A stretch of DNA of 64,000 nucleotides from CAURNT01 sp963539215 (GTDB taxonomy: Bacteria > Fusobacteriota > Fusobacteriia > Fusobacteriales > Leptotrichiaceae): positions 40,059-104,058 of the forward strand of contig CAUTJT010000005.1 in NCBI GenBank assembly GCA_963539215.1, in the 5' to 3' direction. The position numbers and the translations under genes are program-made. Below the pieces are notes generated by a model. It did not search any database. It had not been told where the DNA came from and saw only the letters and a list, made by a program, of their open reading frames with translations. Within the stretch, counting starts at the first letter, position 1, and every line of letters begins with the position of its first letter. Shown here piece by piece: positions 53,681-62,522 of the stretch.

Positions 53681-55027
53681 ATGAGAAAGTTAGGTTTAAT
53701 AAAAAAATGGGAACTTTTATCACCTTATAGGAAATTGATAGTAGGCTTTTTAATAGCTATCTTTATTGGAACTACACTTTTAAAATTACCCTTCTCATTA
53801 AAAGAAAATCAGAATATTAGTATGTTAGATTCTTTGTTTACAATAGTTTCAGCTATTTGTGTAACAGGGTTATCTGTTGTCGATGTAAGTCAAGTATTTA
53901 CTCCGGTAGGGCAATTAATAGTTCTATTTTTTATACAGTTGGGTGGACTTGGAGTTATGACAGTTTCAATAATAGTTTTTTTATTACTTGGGGAAAAAAT
54001 GAGTTTTGAGACAAGGGAACTTTTAAAAGAGGAAAGAAATTCTAATAGTAATGGAGGTATTACAAATTTTATAAAACATCTTTTATTAATAGTATTTATT
54101 ATTGAGTTATTGGGAGCTTTTATTTTAACTTATGCATTTTCTAAATATTATTCAATAAAAGTATCCGTTTTTTATGGATTATTTCATTCGATATCAGCAT
54201 TTTGTAATGCTGGATTTTCTTTGTTTACCAACAATTTAGAAAATTTTAAATATGATAAGTTAATTAGTTTAACCATATCTCTTCTAATTATTTTCGGAGG
54301 AATAGGTTTTGTAACAATAAATTCACTTTTTATAGTTAAAAAGAAAAAAATTAGAGATTTAAGTTTGACATCAAAACTTGCTTTAATTGTTACATTTTTT
54401 TTACTATTTATTGGAACTATATTATTTTTGGGATTTGAATATACTAATTCAAGTACTTTAAAAAATATGAATTTTTTTGATAAAGTTTTAAATTCATTCT
54501 TTCAAAGTGTAACACTAAGAACAGCAGGATTTAATACAGTGCCACTTTCAAATATAAGACCAGCAACAATTTTTATTTCATATATCTTTATGTTTATTGG
54601 AGCTTCTCCAGGTTCAACAGGTGGTGGAATAAAAACAACAACATTTGGAATTTTAATATTCTATGCACTTGGAATTTTAAAAAGAAAAGAGTATATTGAA
54701 GTGTTTAAGAGAAGAATAGATTGGGAATTGATGAATAAAGCATTAGCAATAGTAGTTATATCTATATTTTATGTTATTATTATAGTAACAATTATATTAT
54801 CAATAGAAAATTTTTCGATAGATAAAGTGATATATGAAGTTGTATCAGCTTTTTCAACAACAGGTTTGAGTCTTGGAATAACAGCAGAATTAGGGATAAT
54901 TTCTAAACTTTTAATAATTATTACAATGTTTATAGGGAGATTGGGACCTATGACAGTTGCATTAGCTTTTACAAATAATAAAAAAAGTTTAATAAAGTAT
55001 CCAAAAGAAGATATTTTAATAGGATAA
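53681..55027 (+). CDS. Potassium uptake membrane subunit (TrkH/KtrB)
   Basis: 448 residues, at 448 of the KtrB/TrkH size range. Four selectivity-filter repeats: ICVTGLSV, AFCNAGFSLF, TLRTAGFNT and STTGLSLG, with PGSTGGGIKTTT preceding the last. Conducts K+ driven by Na+ or H+. GAGAGG precedes the ATG; the regulatory subunit follows 13 bp later. It may be transcribed from the old autotransporter promoter. Confidence 0.93.
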   Translation: MRKLGLIKKWELLSPYRKLIVGFLIAIFIGTTLLKLPFSLKENQNISMLDSLFTIVSAICVTGLSVVDVSQVFTPVGQLIVLFFIQLGGLGVMTVSIIVFLLLGEKMSFETRELLKEERNSNSNGGITNFIKHLLLIVFIIELLGAFILTYAFSKYYSIKVSVFYGLFHSISAFCNAGFSLFTNNLENFKYDKLISLTISLLIIFGGIGFVTINSLFIVKKKKIRDLSLTSKLALIVTFFLLFIGTILFLGFEYTNSSTLKNMNFFDKVLNSFFQSVTLRTAGFNTVPLSNIRPATIFISYIFMFIGASPGSTGGGIKTTTFGILIFYALGILKRKEYIEVFKRRIDWELMNKALAIVVISIFYVIIIVTIILSIENFSIDKVIYEVVSAFSTTGLSLGITAELGIISKLLIIITMFIGRLGPMTVALAFTNNKKSLIKYPKEDILIG

Positions 55028-55040
55028 ATAGGAGAAATTT

Positions 55041-55697
55041 ATGAAACAGTATTTAGTTATAGGCTTAGGAAGATTTGGAACGAGTGTTGCTAAAACTTTG
55101 TATGAAGCTGGGGAAAATGTTTTAGGTATAGATATAGATGAGGAGTTGGTACAGGATAAAATAAATAATAATATACTAAAAAATGCTATAATTGGTGACG
55201 CCAGTGATGTAAAAATTTTAAAAGATATTGGAGCTGAAAATTTTGATGTGGCCTTTATTTGTATTGGAGATATAGAAGCAAGTGTTATGATAGCACTTAA
55301 TTTAAAAGAATTAGAAATAAATAGAATCATAGCAAAGGCTATTAATAAAAATCATGGAAAGGTTCTTACAAAAGTTGGAGCAACAGAGATAGTTTATCCG
55401 GAAGAACATATGGGAAAAAGAATAGCTGAGCTGACAATGAATACAGGAATAATAGAACATTTAAAATTTACTGATAATTTTGTGTTAGTGGAAGTAAAGG
55501 CACCAAGTATATTTTGGAATAATACTCTTATAAAATTAGATATTAGAAATAAATATAATATAAATATAGTTGGAATAAAAAAAGATAAAGGAGAATTTTT
55601 ATATAATCCAACTGCAAATGTTGTAATAGAAGAAGGAGATATATTAGTGATTATAACTGATAAAAAAACAGTTGAGTCATTTAATAAATTGATTTAG
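55041..55697 (+). CDS. Potassium uptake regulatory subunit (TrkA/KtrA)
   Basis: 218 residues. RCK-N Rossmann domain with GLGRFGTSVA and acidic GIDIDEE, IGDASDVKIL, followed by an RCK-C domain (about 140-218). Binds nucleotides and gates TrkH/KtrB. Single RCK copy, so KtrA rather than two-copy TrkA. mnmG remnant starts 8 bp later. Confidence 0.93.
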   Translation: MKQYLVIGLGRFGTSVAKTLYEAGENVLGIDIDEELVQDKINNNILKNAIIGDASDVKILKDIGAENFDVAFICIGDIEASVMIALNLKELEINRIIAKAINKNHGKVLTKVGATEIVYPEEHMGKRIAELTMNTGIIEHLKFTDNFVLVEVKAPSIFWNNTLIKLDIRNKYNINIVGIKKDKGEFLYNPTANVVIEEGDILVIITDKKTVESFNKLI

Positions 55698-55705
55698 GTG
55701 AAAAG

Positions 55706-56115
55706 ATGCAAGAATTTGATGTTATAGTAGTTGGAGCAGGACATGCTGGTTGTGAAGCTACATTAGCTTCAGCAAGAAGGGGAATGAAAATAGCAATATT
55801 TACAATATCATTAGATATAATATTGGAGTAATGTCTTGTAACCCATCATTAGGTGGTCCAGCAAAATCACATCTAGCAAGAGAAATAGATGCTCTTGGTG
55901 GAGAAATGGGAAGACATATAGATAAAACTTTTATTCAAATAAGAGGCTTGAACACAAAAAAAGGTCCGGCAGTAAGATCTTTAATAGTTTAATCAGATAA
56001 AGTTTCTTATGCTAATGAAATGAAAAAACTCTTGAACATACAAAAAACTTATCTGTTATTCAAGAAATGGTAAGTGAGTTTGTTGTTGAAGAAGAAAATG
56101 GAATAATAACTAAGG
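55706..56115 (+). pseudogene. mnmG: 5' remnant of mnmG (gidA), decayed
   Basis: Starts correctly (EFDVIVVGAGHAGCEATLAS, the FAD-binding loop) and continues with MSCNPSLGGPAKSHLAREI and RGLNTKKGPAVRSL. At least three lesions are present: a frameshift near 55820, a TAA at 55990-55992 where a Gln is expected, and a frameshift near 56028. Identity to MnmG ends at about EENGIITKV (near 56113), where autotransporter sequence takes over. About 140 of roughly 630 residues remain. MnmG modifies the tRNA wobble uridine; a working copy must be elsewhere. Confidence 0.85.
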
Positions 56116-56802
56116 TAGAAGATGGTAAGGTTAAAATATCTCTTAATATTAATGATAAGAATTTAACTGTTACAAAACCTAAAGAAGATGAAATAGTAAG
56201 CCCTAAATTAGATTTAAGTGATACTATAAAGGAAAAAATAGAGAAATTAGAAAATGTAGTAATAAAAGCCAGAACTGATATAACTTTAGATACAGTTAAA
56301 AAAGATGGAACAACTACATATACTATAAATACAGATTTAAGTAGCGTTGAAGGTAAAATAGCAACAAATACAAAAAATATTGAGGCTCTTGAAAAGAAAA
56401 TTTCTAATACTTCAAGTAATGAAAAGATTAAAGAAATAGAAAATAATAGTTATTCTGGAATTTCAAGTGCTATTTCTATGCCAAATTTACTATTTTCAAC
56501 AAAAGCTAAATTTAGTATAGCTGCTGGTTATGGAACATATATGGGAAATCATTCATTGGCTGTAGGTATTATGAGTAATAAAAACTTTGTGAATTATAAA
56601 GCGAGTTTAAGTTTGAATAATAAAGGAAATTTGGGTCTTGGTTTAGGTATAGCTTATACATTTGATACAAGTGATGAAGAAAAAGTTAAGTTAAATAAAG
56701 AGCTAGCAAGACTTAATCAATTAGAAAAAAAGTAAAGAAAAAGATAAAAGAATAAATGATTTAGAGAAAAAATTGGAAGAAATTTTAAATAAATTAAAAT
56801 AA
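56110..56802 (+). pseudogene. 3' remnant of a YadA-like trimeric autotransporter (stalk, anchor, coiled-coil tail)
   Basis: An open frame runs from inside the mnmG remnant (56067) to a TAA at 56733-56735. After the mnmG part come a stalk-like segment, a coiled coil with IEALEKKIS heptads and the YadA anchor: SYSGISSAISMPNLLF, KAKFSIAAGYGTYMGNHSLA, then NLGLGLGIAYTF. Unusually a charged coiled-coil tail follows the barrel. At an A7 run just before the TAA a one-step frame change continues that tail (INDLEKKLEEILNKLK) to a stop at 56802. No signal peptide, so it cannot be exported as is. Confidence 0.75.
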
Positions 56803-56812
56803 ACACCACATT

Positions 56813-56842
56813 AAATGTTATAGTTCAAGGGCTATAACATTT
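56813..56842 (+). terminator. Terminator after the autotransporter remnant
   Basis: AAATGTTATAG/CTATAACATTT 11-bp stem, 8-base loop, then ATATTTT. Confidence 0.8.
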
Positions 56843-56907
56843 ATATTTTATAAAATATAATTTTAAAAAGGAAGAACCTTTCCGTATATATGTGGAAAAA
56901 AAAGTTA

Positions 56908-56927
56908 TTGAAAAAAATTTTTTTCAA
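56908..56927 (+). promoter_or_regulatory. 20-bp perfect palindrome before the PTS activator
   Basis: TTG, seven A, seven T, CAA. A TATAAT lies 7 bp downstream (56935-56940), so the palindrome covers the -35 region. It could be an operator for the operon's own activator or for catabolite control; it could also be a rigid A-tract. Confidence 0.45.
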
Positions 56928-56953
56928 GGTATCTTATAATTAAGGAGTATATA

Positions 56954-58831
56954 ATGGAGAATTTAGTTATTAGAATTTTTAGAATATTAAAAGATGGCAA
57001 ATATCATACTTCTTTAGAATTATCTAATATTTTAAATATTTCCGATAGAACATGTAGAAAATATATAAAAATATTATCAGAAATATTGATGAAAAAAAAT
57101 ATTGAGATAGAATCTAAACCAAGATTTGGATATTTATTAAAAGATAATCATATTTCGGAGAATGAATTATTTCGTGATGATACTAAAAAAATCCCTAATA
57201 GTGCAACAGACAGGGTTATATATTTGATTAATAAATTAATATATACAGATAAATATATTAAGTTATTTGATGTTAGTGAAGAAATTTATACAAGTTCAAA
57301 GACTTTATCTCAAGATATAAAAAAAGTTGAAGAATTATTGGGTGGATATGATATATCTCTAGAAAGAAAGCCTTATTATGGAATTAAAATTCAAGGCGAT
57401 GAAATAAATATTCGTAATTTTTTTATAGATATATTAGAAAAAAGATTGAATGAAAATGATTTAGAGGATGAAATTAAATTAAAAATTATAGAAATAGCTG
57501 AAAATATAAGTTTTAATTTTAGGAAAAAGAATATAAAAATTTCTGATATATCACTTCAGAATTTAGCTATATCATTTTATGTTACTTTAAATAGAATAGA
57601 AAGAAATTTCTTTATTAAAGATATTATGGAAAATGAAGATGAGTTATTTAAAGTAAAAAAAGAAGAGATAAGAGGGTGTATAAAAGATCTTAAAACAGTG
57701 TTTAAGTTAAAAGATTCTATGAGTGAAACTGATATAGATTATTTAACTATAAGGTTTATGACTACTGAAACTATGACTTATTCTAGTATAAAGAATTTAG
57801 ATGTTAAAGATATACAAAAATTAATAGAAGATATTTTCTTTTATGTAAATGTTACTTTTAAAATAGATTTAAGTAATGATGAAATGCTTTATAAAAATCT
57901 ATATACACATTTAATTGCTTTGGTTATAAGATTAAGGTTTGGTATAAAAACACAAAATCCATTAATTGATGATATTAAAAAGAATATACCTTTTGAATAT
58001 AATTTAGCTCAGTATATATGTAAAAGTATAGGTGAAAAATATTCAAAAGAACTTTGTGAAGATGAAGTTGGATATATAGCAGTAATACTTCATATGGCTA
58101 AAGATATTAATAAAAGAAATAGGAAGAAAAATATATTATTAATATGTCCTAGTGGAAGAGGAATATCTAAATTTTTAACCTATACATTTAAAAATTCTTT
58201 TTCTGAATATTTAAATGAAATTAATGCTTGCGGTTTGAGCGATTTGAAATATATAGATTTAAATGAAATAGATGTTGTATTTAGTCTAGTTGATGATGAA
58301 TTAGAAATAAATAAACCTGTATATAAAATAAAGTATTTCTTAAATTCAGATGATTTAGAAGATATAAAAAAGATACTAGATGATAATAAAGAATATATAG
58401 GCAGTATTTTTGATAAAGAATTATTTTTCCATTTTAAAGAAAAAATAAATAAAAAAGATTTGATTATCCTTATTTCTAATAGGATAAAAAACTTTATAAA
58501 TATTGAAGAGGATTTAGAAAAATTAATTTTTGAAAGAGAAAAATTAGGGATGACAGAAATTAGTTCAGATGTTGCAATACCTCATCCTATACATGCTATA
58601 CCTAATATTAATAAAATAGCTGTATGTATATTAGATAATAGTATTAAATGGATAAATAATGAAGTTAGAATTGTCTTATTTATGTTAATAAATAATTCTA
58701 ATGGGGAAAATGAAAACATATATAAATTACTTACTAAAGTTATTAATGATAAAAGAATAACAGATAAGATATTAGAAAATCCTAGTTATGAAAATTATAT
58801 AAATATACTAAAAGATTTGGAGGAAGAATAA
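56954..58831 (+). CDS. PTS-regulated transcriptional activator (LicR/MtlR-type, BglG family)
   Basis: 625 residues. Two N-terminal HTH domains (IFRILKDGKYHTSLELSNIL and the DeoR-like one near 95-150), two PRDs (about 190-400) that take phosphate from HPr or EII, an EIIB-Gat-like segment (ILLICPSGRGISKF) and a C-terminal EIIA-like domain with His544 in AIPHPIHA. Such proteins switch on a PTS operon when the sugar is being transported. First gene of the operon; its stop shares a base with the EIIA start. Confidence 0.88.
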   Translation: MENLVIRIFRILKDGKYHTSLELSNILNISDRTCRKYIKILSEILMKKNIEIESKPRFGYLLKDNHISENELFRDDTKKIPNSATDRVIYLINKLIYTDKYIKLFDVSEEIYTSSKTLSQDIKKVEELLGGYDISLERKPYYGIKIQGDEINIRNFFIDILEKRLNENDLEDEIKLKIIEIAENISFNFRKKNIKISDISLQNLAISFYVTLNRIERNFFIKDIMENEDELFKVKKEEIRGCIKDLKTVFKLKDSMSETDIDYLTIRFMTTETMTYSSIKNLDVKDIQKLIEDIFFYVNVTFKIDLSNDEMLYKNLYTHLIALVIRLRFGIKTQNPLIDDIKKNIPFEYNLAQYICKSIGEKYSKELCEDEVGYIAVILHMAKDINKRNRKKNILLICPSGRGISKFLTYTFKNSFSEYLNEINACGLSDLKYIDLNEIDVVFSLVDDELEINKPVYKIKYFLNSDDLEDIKKILDDNKEYIGSIFDKELFFHFKEKINKKDLIILISNRIKNFINIEEDLEKLIFEREKLGMTEISSDVAIPHPIHAIPNINKIAVCILDNSIKWINNEVRIVLFMLINNSNGENENIYKLLTKVINDKRITDKILENPSYENYINILKDLEEE

Positions 58832-59163
58832 TGAATTATGAAGAATTAAGTGAATTTGCAATGCAAATAATTGCTAATTCTGGAATGTCAAGATCAGCAT
58901 CTATGGAAGCTGTAAAATTTGCAAGAGAAGGAGAATTTGAAAAGTGTAAACAAGCTCTTGAAGAAGCGAATAATTTTTATCTTGAAGCACATAAAATACA
59001 AACCGAACTAATAGTTAAAGAAACAGGAGAAGAAGAAAAAATAGTTGTTAATTTAATTATGGTTCATGCACAAGATCATTTAACTATGGCATTAATGTCT
59101 AAAGATAATGCAAAAGAAATGATTAATATGTATGAAAGAATATATAAGTTGGAGGTAAAATAA
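58831..59163 (+). CDS. PTS EIIA, lactose/cellobiose family
   Basis: 110 residues, three-helix trimer. Phosphorylation site His in MVHAQDHLTMAL near 77-88; ANSGMSRSASMEA and EFEKCKQALEEAN are family blocks. Hands phosphate from HPr to the EIIB at 60260. TAATG overlap with the activator and with the next gene. Confidence 0.92.
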   Translation: MNYEELSEFAMQIIANSGMSRSASMEAVKFAREGEFEKCKQALEEANNFYLEAHKIQTELIVKETGEEEKIVVNLIMVHAQDHLTMALMSKDNAKEMINMYERIYKLEVK

Positions 59164-60248
59164 TGTTAGGTATATCCGTTTATCCTTATAAGGAGAATAT
59201 TGATGAAACTTTAAAGTATATAGATAGAAGTTCTGGTTTTGGATACAAGAGAATATTTTTAAATTTACTTTTATTTGATTATAGTCAAATTGAAAAGTTT
59301 GTTAGTGATAATAAAAAAATTATAAGTCATGCAAAAAGTAAGGGGTTTGAAATATATGTAGATGTTAATCCTAAGATTTTTGAACTTTTAGGAATAAGTC
59401 ATACAGATTTATCTTTCTTTAAAGAATTAGGGGTAGATGGAATAAGACTTGATGGAGTATTTGATGGTGATGTTGAATCTGAATTAACATATAATGATTA
59501 TGGATTGAAAATAGAGTTAAATGCAAGTCAAAATACTAAATATTTAGATAATATATTATGTAGAAAACCTGATAAATCTAAATTAATAGCTTGTCATAAT
59601 TTTTATCCACAAAGATATACAGGATTGTCAGAAGATTTTTATATTAATACATCAAAAATATTTAAAGGTGCAGGGTTAAGACTTGCAGCTTTTGTTACAT
59701 CGCAAGTTGCAGATCATGGACCACATGTTGTAGATGATAAACTACCAACATTAGAGTCACATAGAGATTTAGATATAGAAGTGCAAACAAAACATTTATT
59801 AGCTTTAGGAAATATAGATGATGTAATAATATCTAACTCTTATGCAAGTGATGAAGAATTAGAAAAAGTTGCAAAAGCATATAAACCTTATTTAATACTT
59901 AAATTAGAAGAGGTAGATAACAATTTGAGTATTGAAGAAAAACATATATTATCATTAAGACATTTTAATAGAGGAGACTTAAATGATTATTTAATAAGAT
60001 CTACTATAGGTAGAATAGAATATAGAGATAAAAGTATAGCTCCTCGTAAAAATACTACTTTATTAAAAAGAGGTACAGTGTATATAGCTAATGATAATTT
60101 CGGTCAATATAAAGGTGAGCTTGCAATAGTTAAAAAGGACGTAGAAATAAATTTAGAAAATATAAATATAGTAGGTAGAGTTAGAAAGGAAGAAGAATTT
60201 TTAATAGACTATATTGATGCGTATACTAGATTTAAAATTGAATTATAG
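59163..60248 (+). CDS. MupG-family (DUF871) putative 6-phospho-N-acetylmuramidase
   Basis: 361 residues. N-terminal TIM barrel (1-240) starting LGISVYPYKEN, with GVDGIRLDG, IELNASQNT, CHNFYPQRYTGL and KLPTLESHRDLD; C-terminal cyclophilin-like domain (about 245-361). In S. aureus MupG cleaves MurNAc-6-phosphate-GlcNAc taken up by a PTS. Placed between EIIA and EIIB here, so it should act on the phosphorylated disaccharide the PTS delivers. Exact substrate inferred. Confidence 0.8.
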   Translation: MLGISVYPYKENIDETLKYIDRSSGFGYKRIFLNLLLFDYSQIEKFVSDNKKIISHAKSKGFEIYVDVNPKIFELLGISHTDLSFFKELGVDGIRLDGVFDGDVESELTYNDYGLKIELNASQNTKYLDNILCRKPDKSKLIACHNFYPQRYTGLSEDFYINTSKIFKGAGLRLAAFVTSQVADHGPHVVDDKLPTLESHRDLDIEVQTKHLLALGNIDDVIISNSYASDEELEKVAKAYKPYLILKLEEVDNNLSIEEKHILSLRHFNRGDLNDYLIRSTIGRIEYRDKSIAPRKNTTLLKRGTVYIANDNFGQYKGELAIVKKDVEINLENINIVGRVRKEEEFLIDYIDAYTRFKIEL

Positions 60249-60259
60249 AGGTGATAATT

Positions 60260-60562
60260 ATGTTAAAAATTTTACTTGTATGTAGTGCAGGTATGTCAAC
60301 AAGTTTTTTAGTTGAAAAAATGAAAAAATCAGCTGAAGTTAAAGGTATAGAAGCTGAAATAAAAGCTATACCTGAAGCACAAGCTAATGAGTATGTTGGA
60401 AAAATAGATATACTTTTATTAGGACCACAAGTTAAATATCTTGAAGGAAGTATGAAAGAAATGTTTGGAGATACTCCTGTAAGTGTTATAAACATGATGG
60501 ATTATGGAGCTATGAATGGAGAAAAAGTACTAAATAGCGTTTTAGAAATATTAAAAAAATAA
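60260..60562 (+). CDS. PTS EIIB, lactose/cellobiose family
   Basis: 100 residues from the ATG at 60260; a GTG at 60251 lies in the RBS (AGAGGTG). Phosphocysteine loop LVCSAGMSTSFL with Cys8, and GPQVKYLE near 55. Passes phosphate to the sugar carried by EIIC. Confidence 0.93.
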   Translation: MLKILLVCSAGMSTSFLVEKMKKSAEVKGIEAEIKAIPEAQANEYVGKIDILLLGPQVKYLEGSMKEMFGDTPVSVINMMDYGAMNGEKVLNSVLEILKK

Positions 60563-60584
60563 AAATATATAAGGAGAAAACAAT

Positions 60585-61901
60585 ATGAATGGATTCATGA
60601 ATTGGATGGAACAGAAATTTGTTCCAGTGGCACAAAAAATTTCTGCCGAAAAACACTTAGTAGCAGTTAGAGATTCATTTATCTCTATCTTACCTATAAC
60701 TATGGTAGGTTCAGTTGCTGTATTATTAAACGTATTTTTTAGGGATTTACCTAATAATGCAGGTATGACAGGGTTTGTTGAAGCAATGCAACCACTTATA
60801 CAAATAAATGGAGTTGTATGGTTTGCATCACTTGCTATCTTATCTTTAGTTTTCATAGTTGCTTTAGGATATAATCTTTCAACTAGCTATAAAGTAAATC
60901 CTTTAGCAGGAGCTTTAGTAGCTTTAGGATCATTTATAGCATTTTTACCACAAAGTGCTAAATTTGATTTAGATGTTAATGGAACTATGGTTCCAGTTGA
61001 TCAATGGGGATATATAAATGTTAACTATTTAGGGGCAACAGGTTTATTTGCTGCAATGATAATAGGATTTATTTCTACATTAATCTTCTGTAACTTAATG
61101 TTAAGAAATATAACAATTAAATTACCAGATTCAGTTCCACCTGCAGTAAATAAAGCATTTACTTCATTAATACCTGGTATAGTTGCTATATATGTATGTT
61201 CTATTTTATCATTTGTTATAACTAAGACAACAGGATCTTCATTAAATGATTTAATATCTGTATACATACAAACTCCATTACTTGGATTATCACAAGGTAT
61301 ATTCTCTGTAGCTCTTATATCTTTCTTAATACAATTATTCTGGTTCTTTGGATTACACGGACACAATGTTTTAGGACCAATTATAGAAGGTATATATCAA
61401 CCAGCTTTACTTGCTAATGCAGATCATATAGCTAAAGGTGGTACTATAGATACTTTACCATATATATGGACAAGAGGATCTTTTGATGCTTACTTACAAA
61501 TGGGTGGTTCAGGAATAAGTATAGCTTTAGTAATAGCAATAATGTTATTCTCTAAGAGAGAAGAATACAGAGCTATAGCTAAACTTGGAACTCCTATGGG
61601 AGTGTTTAATATAAACGAACCAATAATATTTGGTTTACCGATAGTATTAAACCCTATATATATTATACCATTCTTATTAGCACCTACTTTAGGTTCTATA
61701 ATAGCTTATGTTGCGACAAAAGTTGGAATAGTTCCTCCTGTTTACGTTGCAGTTCCTTGGGTATTACCTCCAGGATTATATGCATTCTTTGCAACAGGTG
61801 GTTCAATAATGGCGGCTTTAGTTTCATTATTTAATGTTTTAGTAGCCTTTATACTTTATACACCATTTGTAATATTAGCTAATAGAGTAAAAGATAAATA
61901 G
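60585..61901 (+). CDS. PTS EIIC, lactose/cellobiose family permease
   Basis: 438 residues, about ten membrane helices. FFGLHGHNVLGP (sugar-site His) and FNINEPIIFGLPIVLNP (catalytic Glu) are the EIIC signatures. Imports and phosphorylates a beta-linked disaccharide. AAGGAG precedes the ATG. A strong hairpin follows, so downstream genes may be expressed less. Confidence 0.94.
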   Translation: MNGFMNWMEQKFVPVAQKISAEKHLVAVRDSFISILPITMVGSVAVLLNVFFRDLPNNAGMTGFVEAMQPLIQINGVVWFASLAILSLVFIVALGYNLSTSYKVNPLAGALVALGSFIAFLPQSAKFDLDVNGTMVPVDQWGYINVNYLGATGLFAAMIIGFISTLIFCNLMLRNITIKLPDSVPPAVNKAFTSLIPGIVAIYVCSILSFVITKTTGSSLNDLISVYIQTPLLGLSQGIFSVALISFLIQLFWFFGLHGHNVLGPIIEGIYQPALLANADHIAKGGTIDTLPYIWTRGSFDAYLQMGGSGISIALVIAIMLFSKREEYRAIAKLGTPMGVFNINEPIIFGLPIVLNPIYIIPFLLAPTLGSIIAYVATKVGIVPPVYVAVPWVLPPGLYAFFATGGSIMAALVSLFNVLVAFILYTPFVILANRVKDK

Positions 61902-61930
61902 AAAAAATGGGGAATTATCCCCATTTTTTT
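61902..61930 (+). terminator. Terminator-like hairpin inside the PTS operon
   Basis: AAAAAATGGGGA/TCCCCATTTTTT 12-bp stem with a 4-base loop and T run. It may stop part of the transcription before the small membrane protein and GH1 gene. Confidence 0.8.
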
Positions 61931-61948
61931 AAAAAAGGTAGGTAATTT

Positions 61949-62089
61949 ATGAAATCTTGGTCATATTTTGTTATAACTTTAGGGACCTTAGCTATAGCTA
62001 CATATCCCTATAATTATAAACTAATAAATTTAATAATGGGAGCCTTTTTGGTAGTTGTTGGTTTTCTAATGTCTAGGAGAAAAAAATGA
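61949..62089 (+). CDS. 46-residue membrane protein in the PTS operon
   Basis: Two hydrophobic helices (about 5-18 and 25-41: SYFVITLGTLAIA and LINLIMGAFLVVVGFLM) around a short polar turn, ending in basic SRRKK. GTAGGT before the ATG, and its stop overlaps the next start by 4 bp (ATGA), which supports translation. No family recognised. Confidence 0.65.
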   Translation: MKSWSYFVITLGTLAIATYPYNYKLINLIMGAFLVVVGFLMSRRKK

Positions 62090-62508
62090 AATTAAAAACA
62101 AAATTAAATGTTTCAAGTAGTGAGTTCTATAATTTTTTATTAGATAATCTAAAAAGAGAATTAAATGTAAAAAAAATAGAAAAAGGTATGAAATTTAAAA
62201 AAGATTTAAAATCTAAATTTTCACAAAAAGTTGAAAGTAGTGTTGAATTGGTAGATCTTGAAGAAAATAAAATATATTCTTTATCATATGTAACTCCTCT
62301 TGGTGAAAATGTTGTTAAATATTATATAAAAGATATAGATATTGATAATATAGAGGTTGAATATGTAGAAAATTATTATACTGAATCTTTTTGGAATAAA
62401 TATAATAATATGATAGTTGAATTTTTGATGTCATATTTTTTAAAGAAAAAGAAAAAGACTACACTGAAACAAATAGAACAATATATTAAAACTAATAGAA
62501 AAATATAA
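62086..62508 (+). CDS. DUF3284 protein of PTS operons
   Basis: 140 residues. The pattern of MKLKTKLNVSSSEFYNFLL, YSLSYVTPLGENVVKYYI and a basic C-terminal helix fits DUF3284, a small domain common in beta-glucoside PTS operons. Resembles a START/polyketide-cyclase-like fold by strand pattern. Function unknown; 14 bp before the GH1 start. Confidence 0.7.
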   Translation: MKLKTKLNVSSSEFYNFLLDNLKRELNVKKIEKGMKFKKDLKSKFSQKVESSVELVDLEENKIYSLSYVTPLGENVVKYYIKDIDIDNIEVEYVENYYTESFWNKYNNMIVEFLMSYFLKKKKKTTLKQIEQYIKTNRKI

Positions 62509-62522
62509 GGATGGTGAAATTT

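Noticed and set aside
55016..55330. 104-codon minus-strand open frame over trkA
   Set aside because: Shadow of trkA; no RBS and composition of a reversed coding frame.
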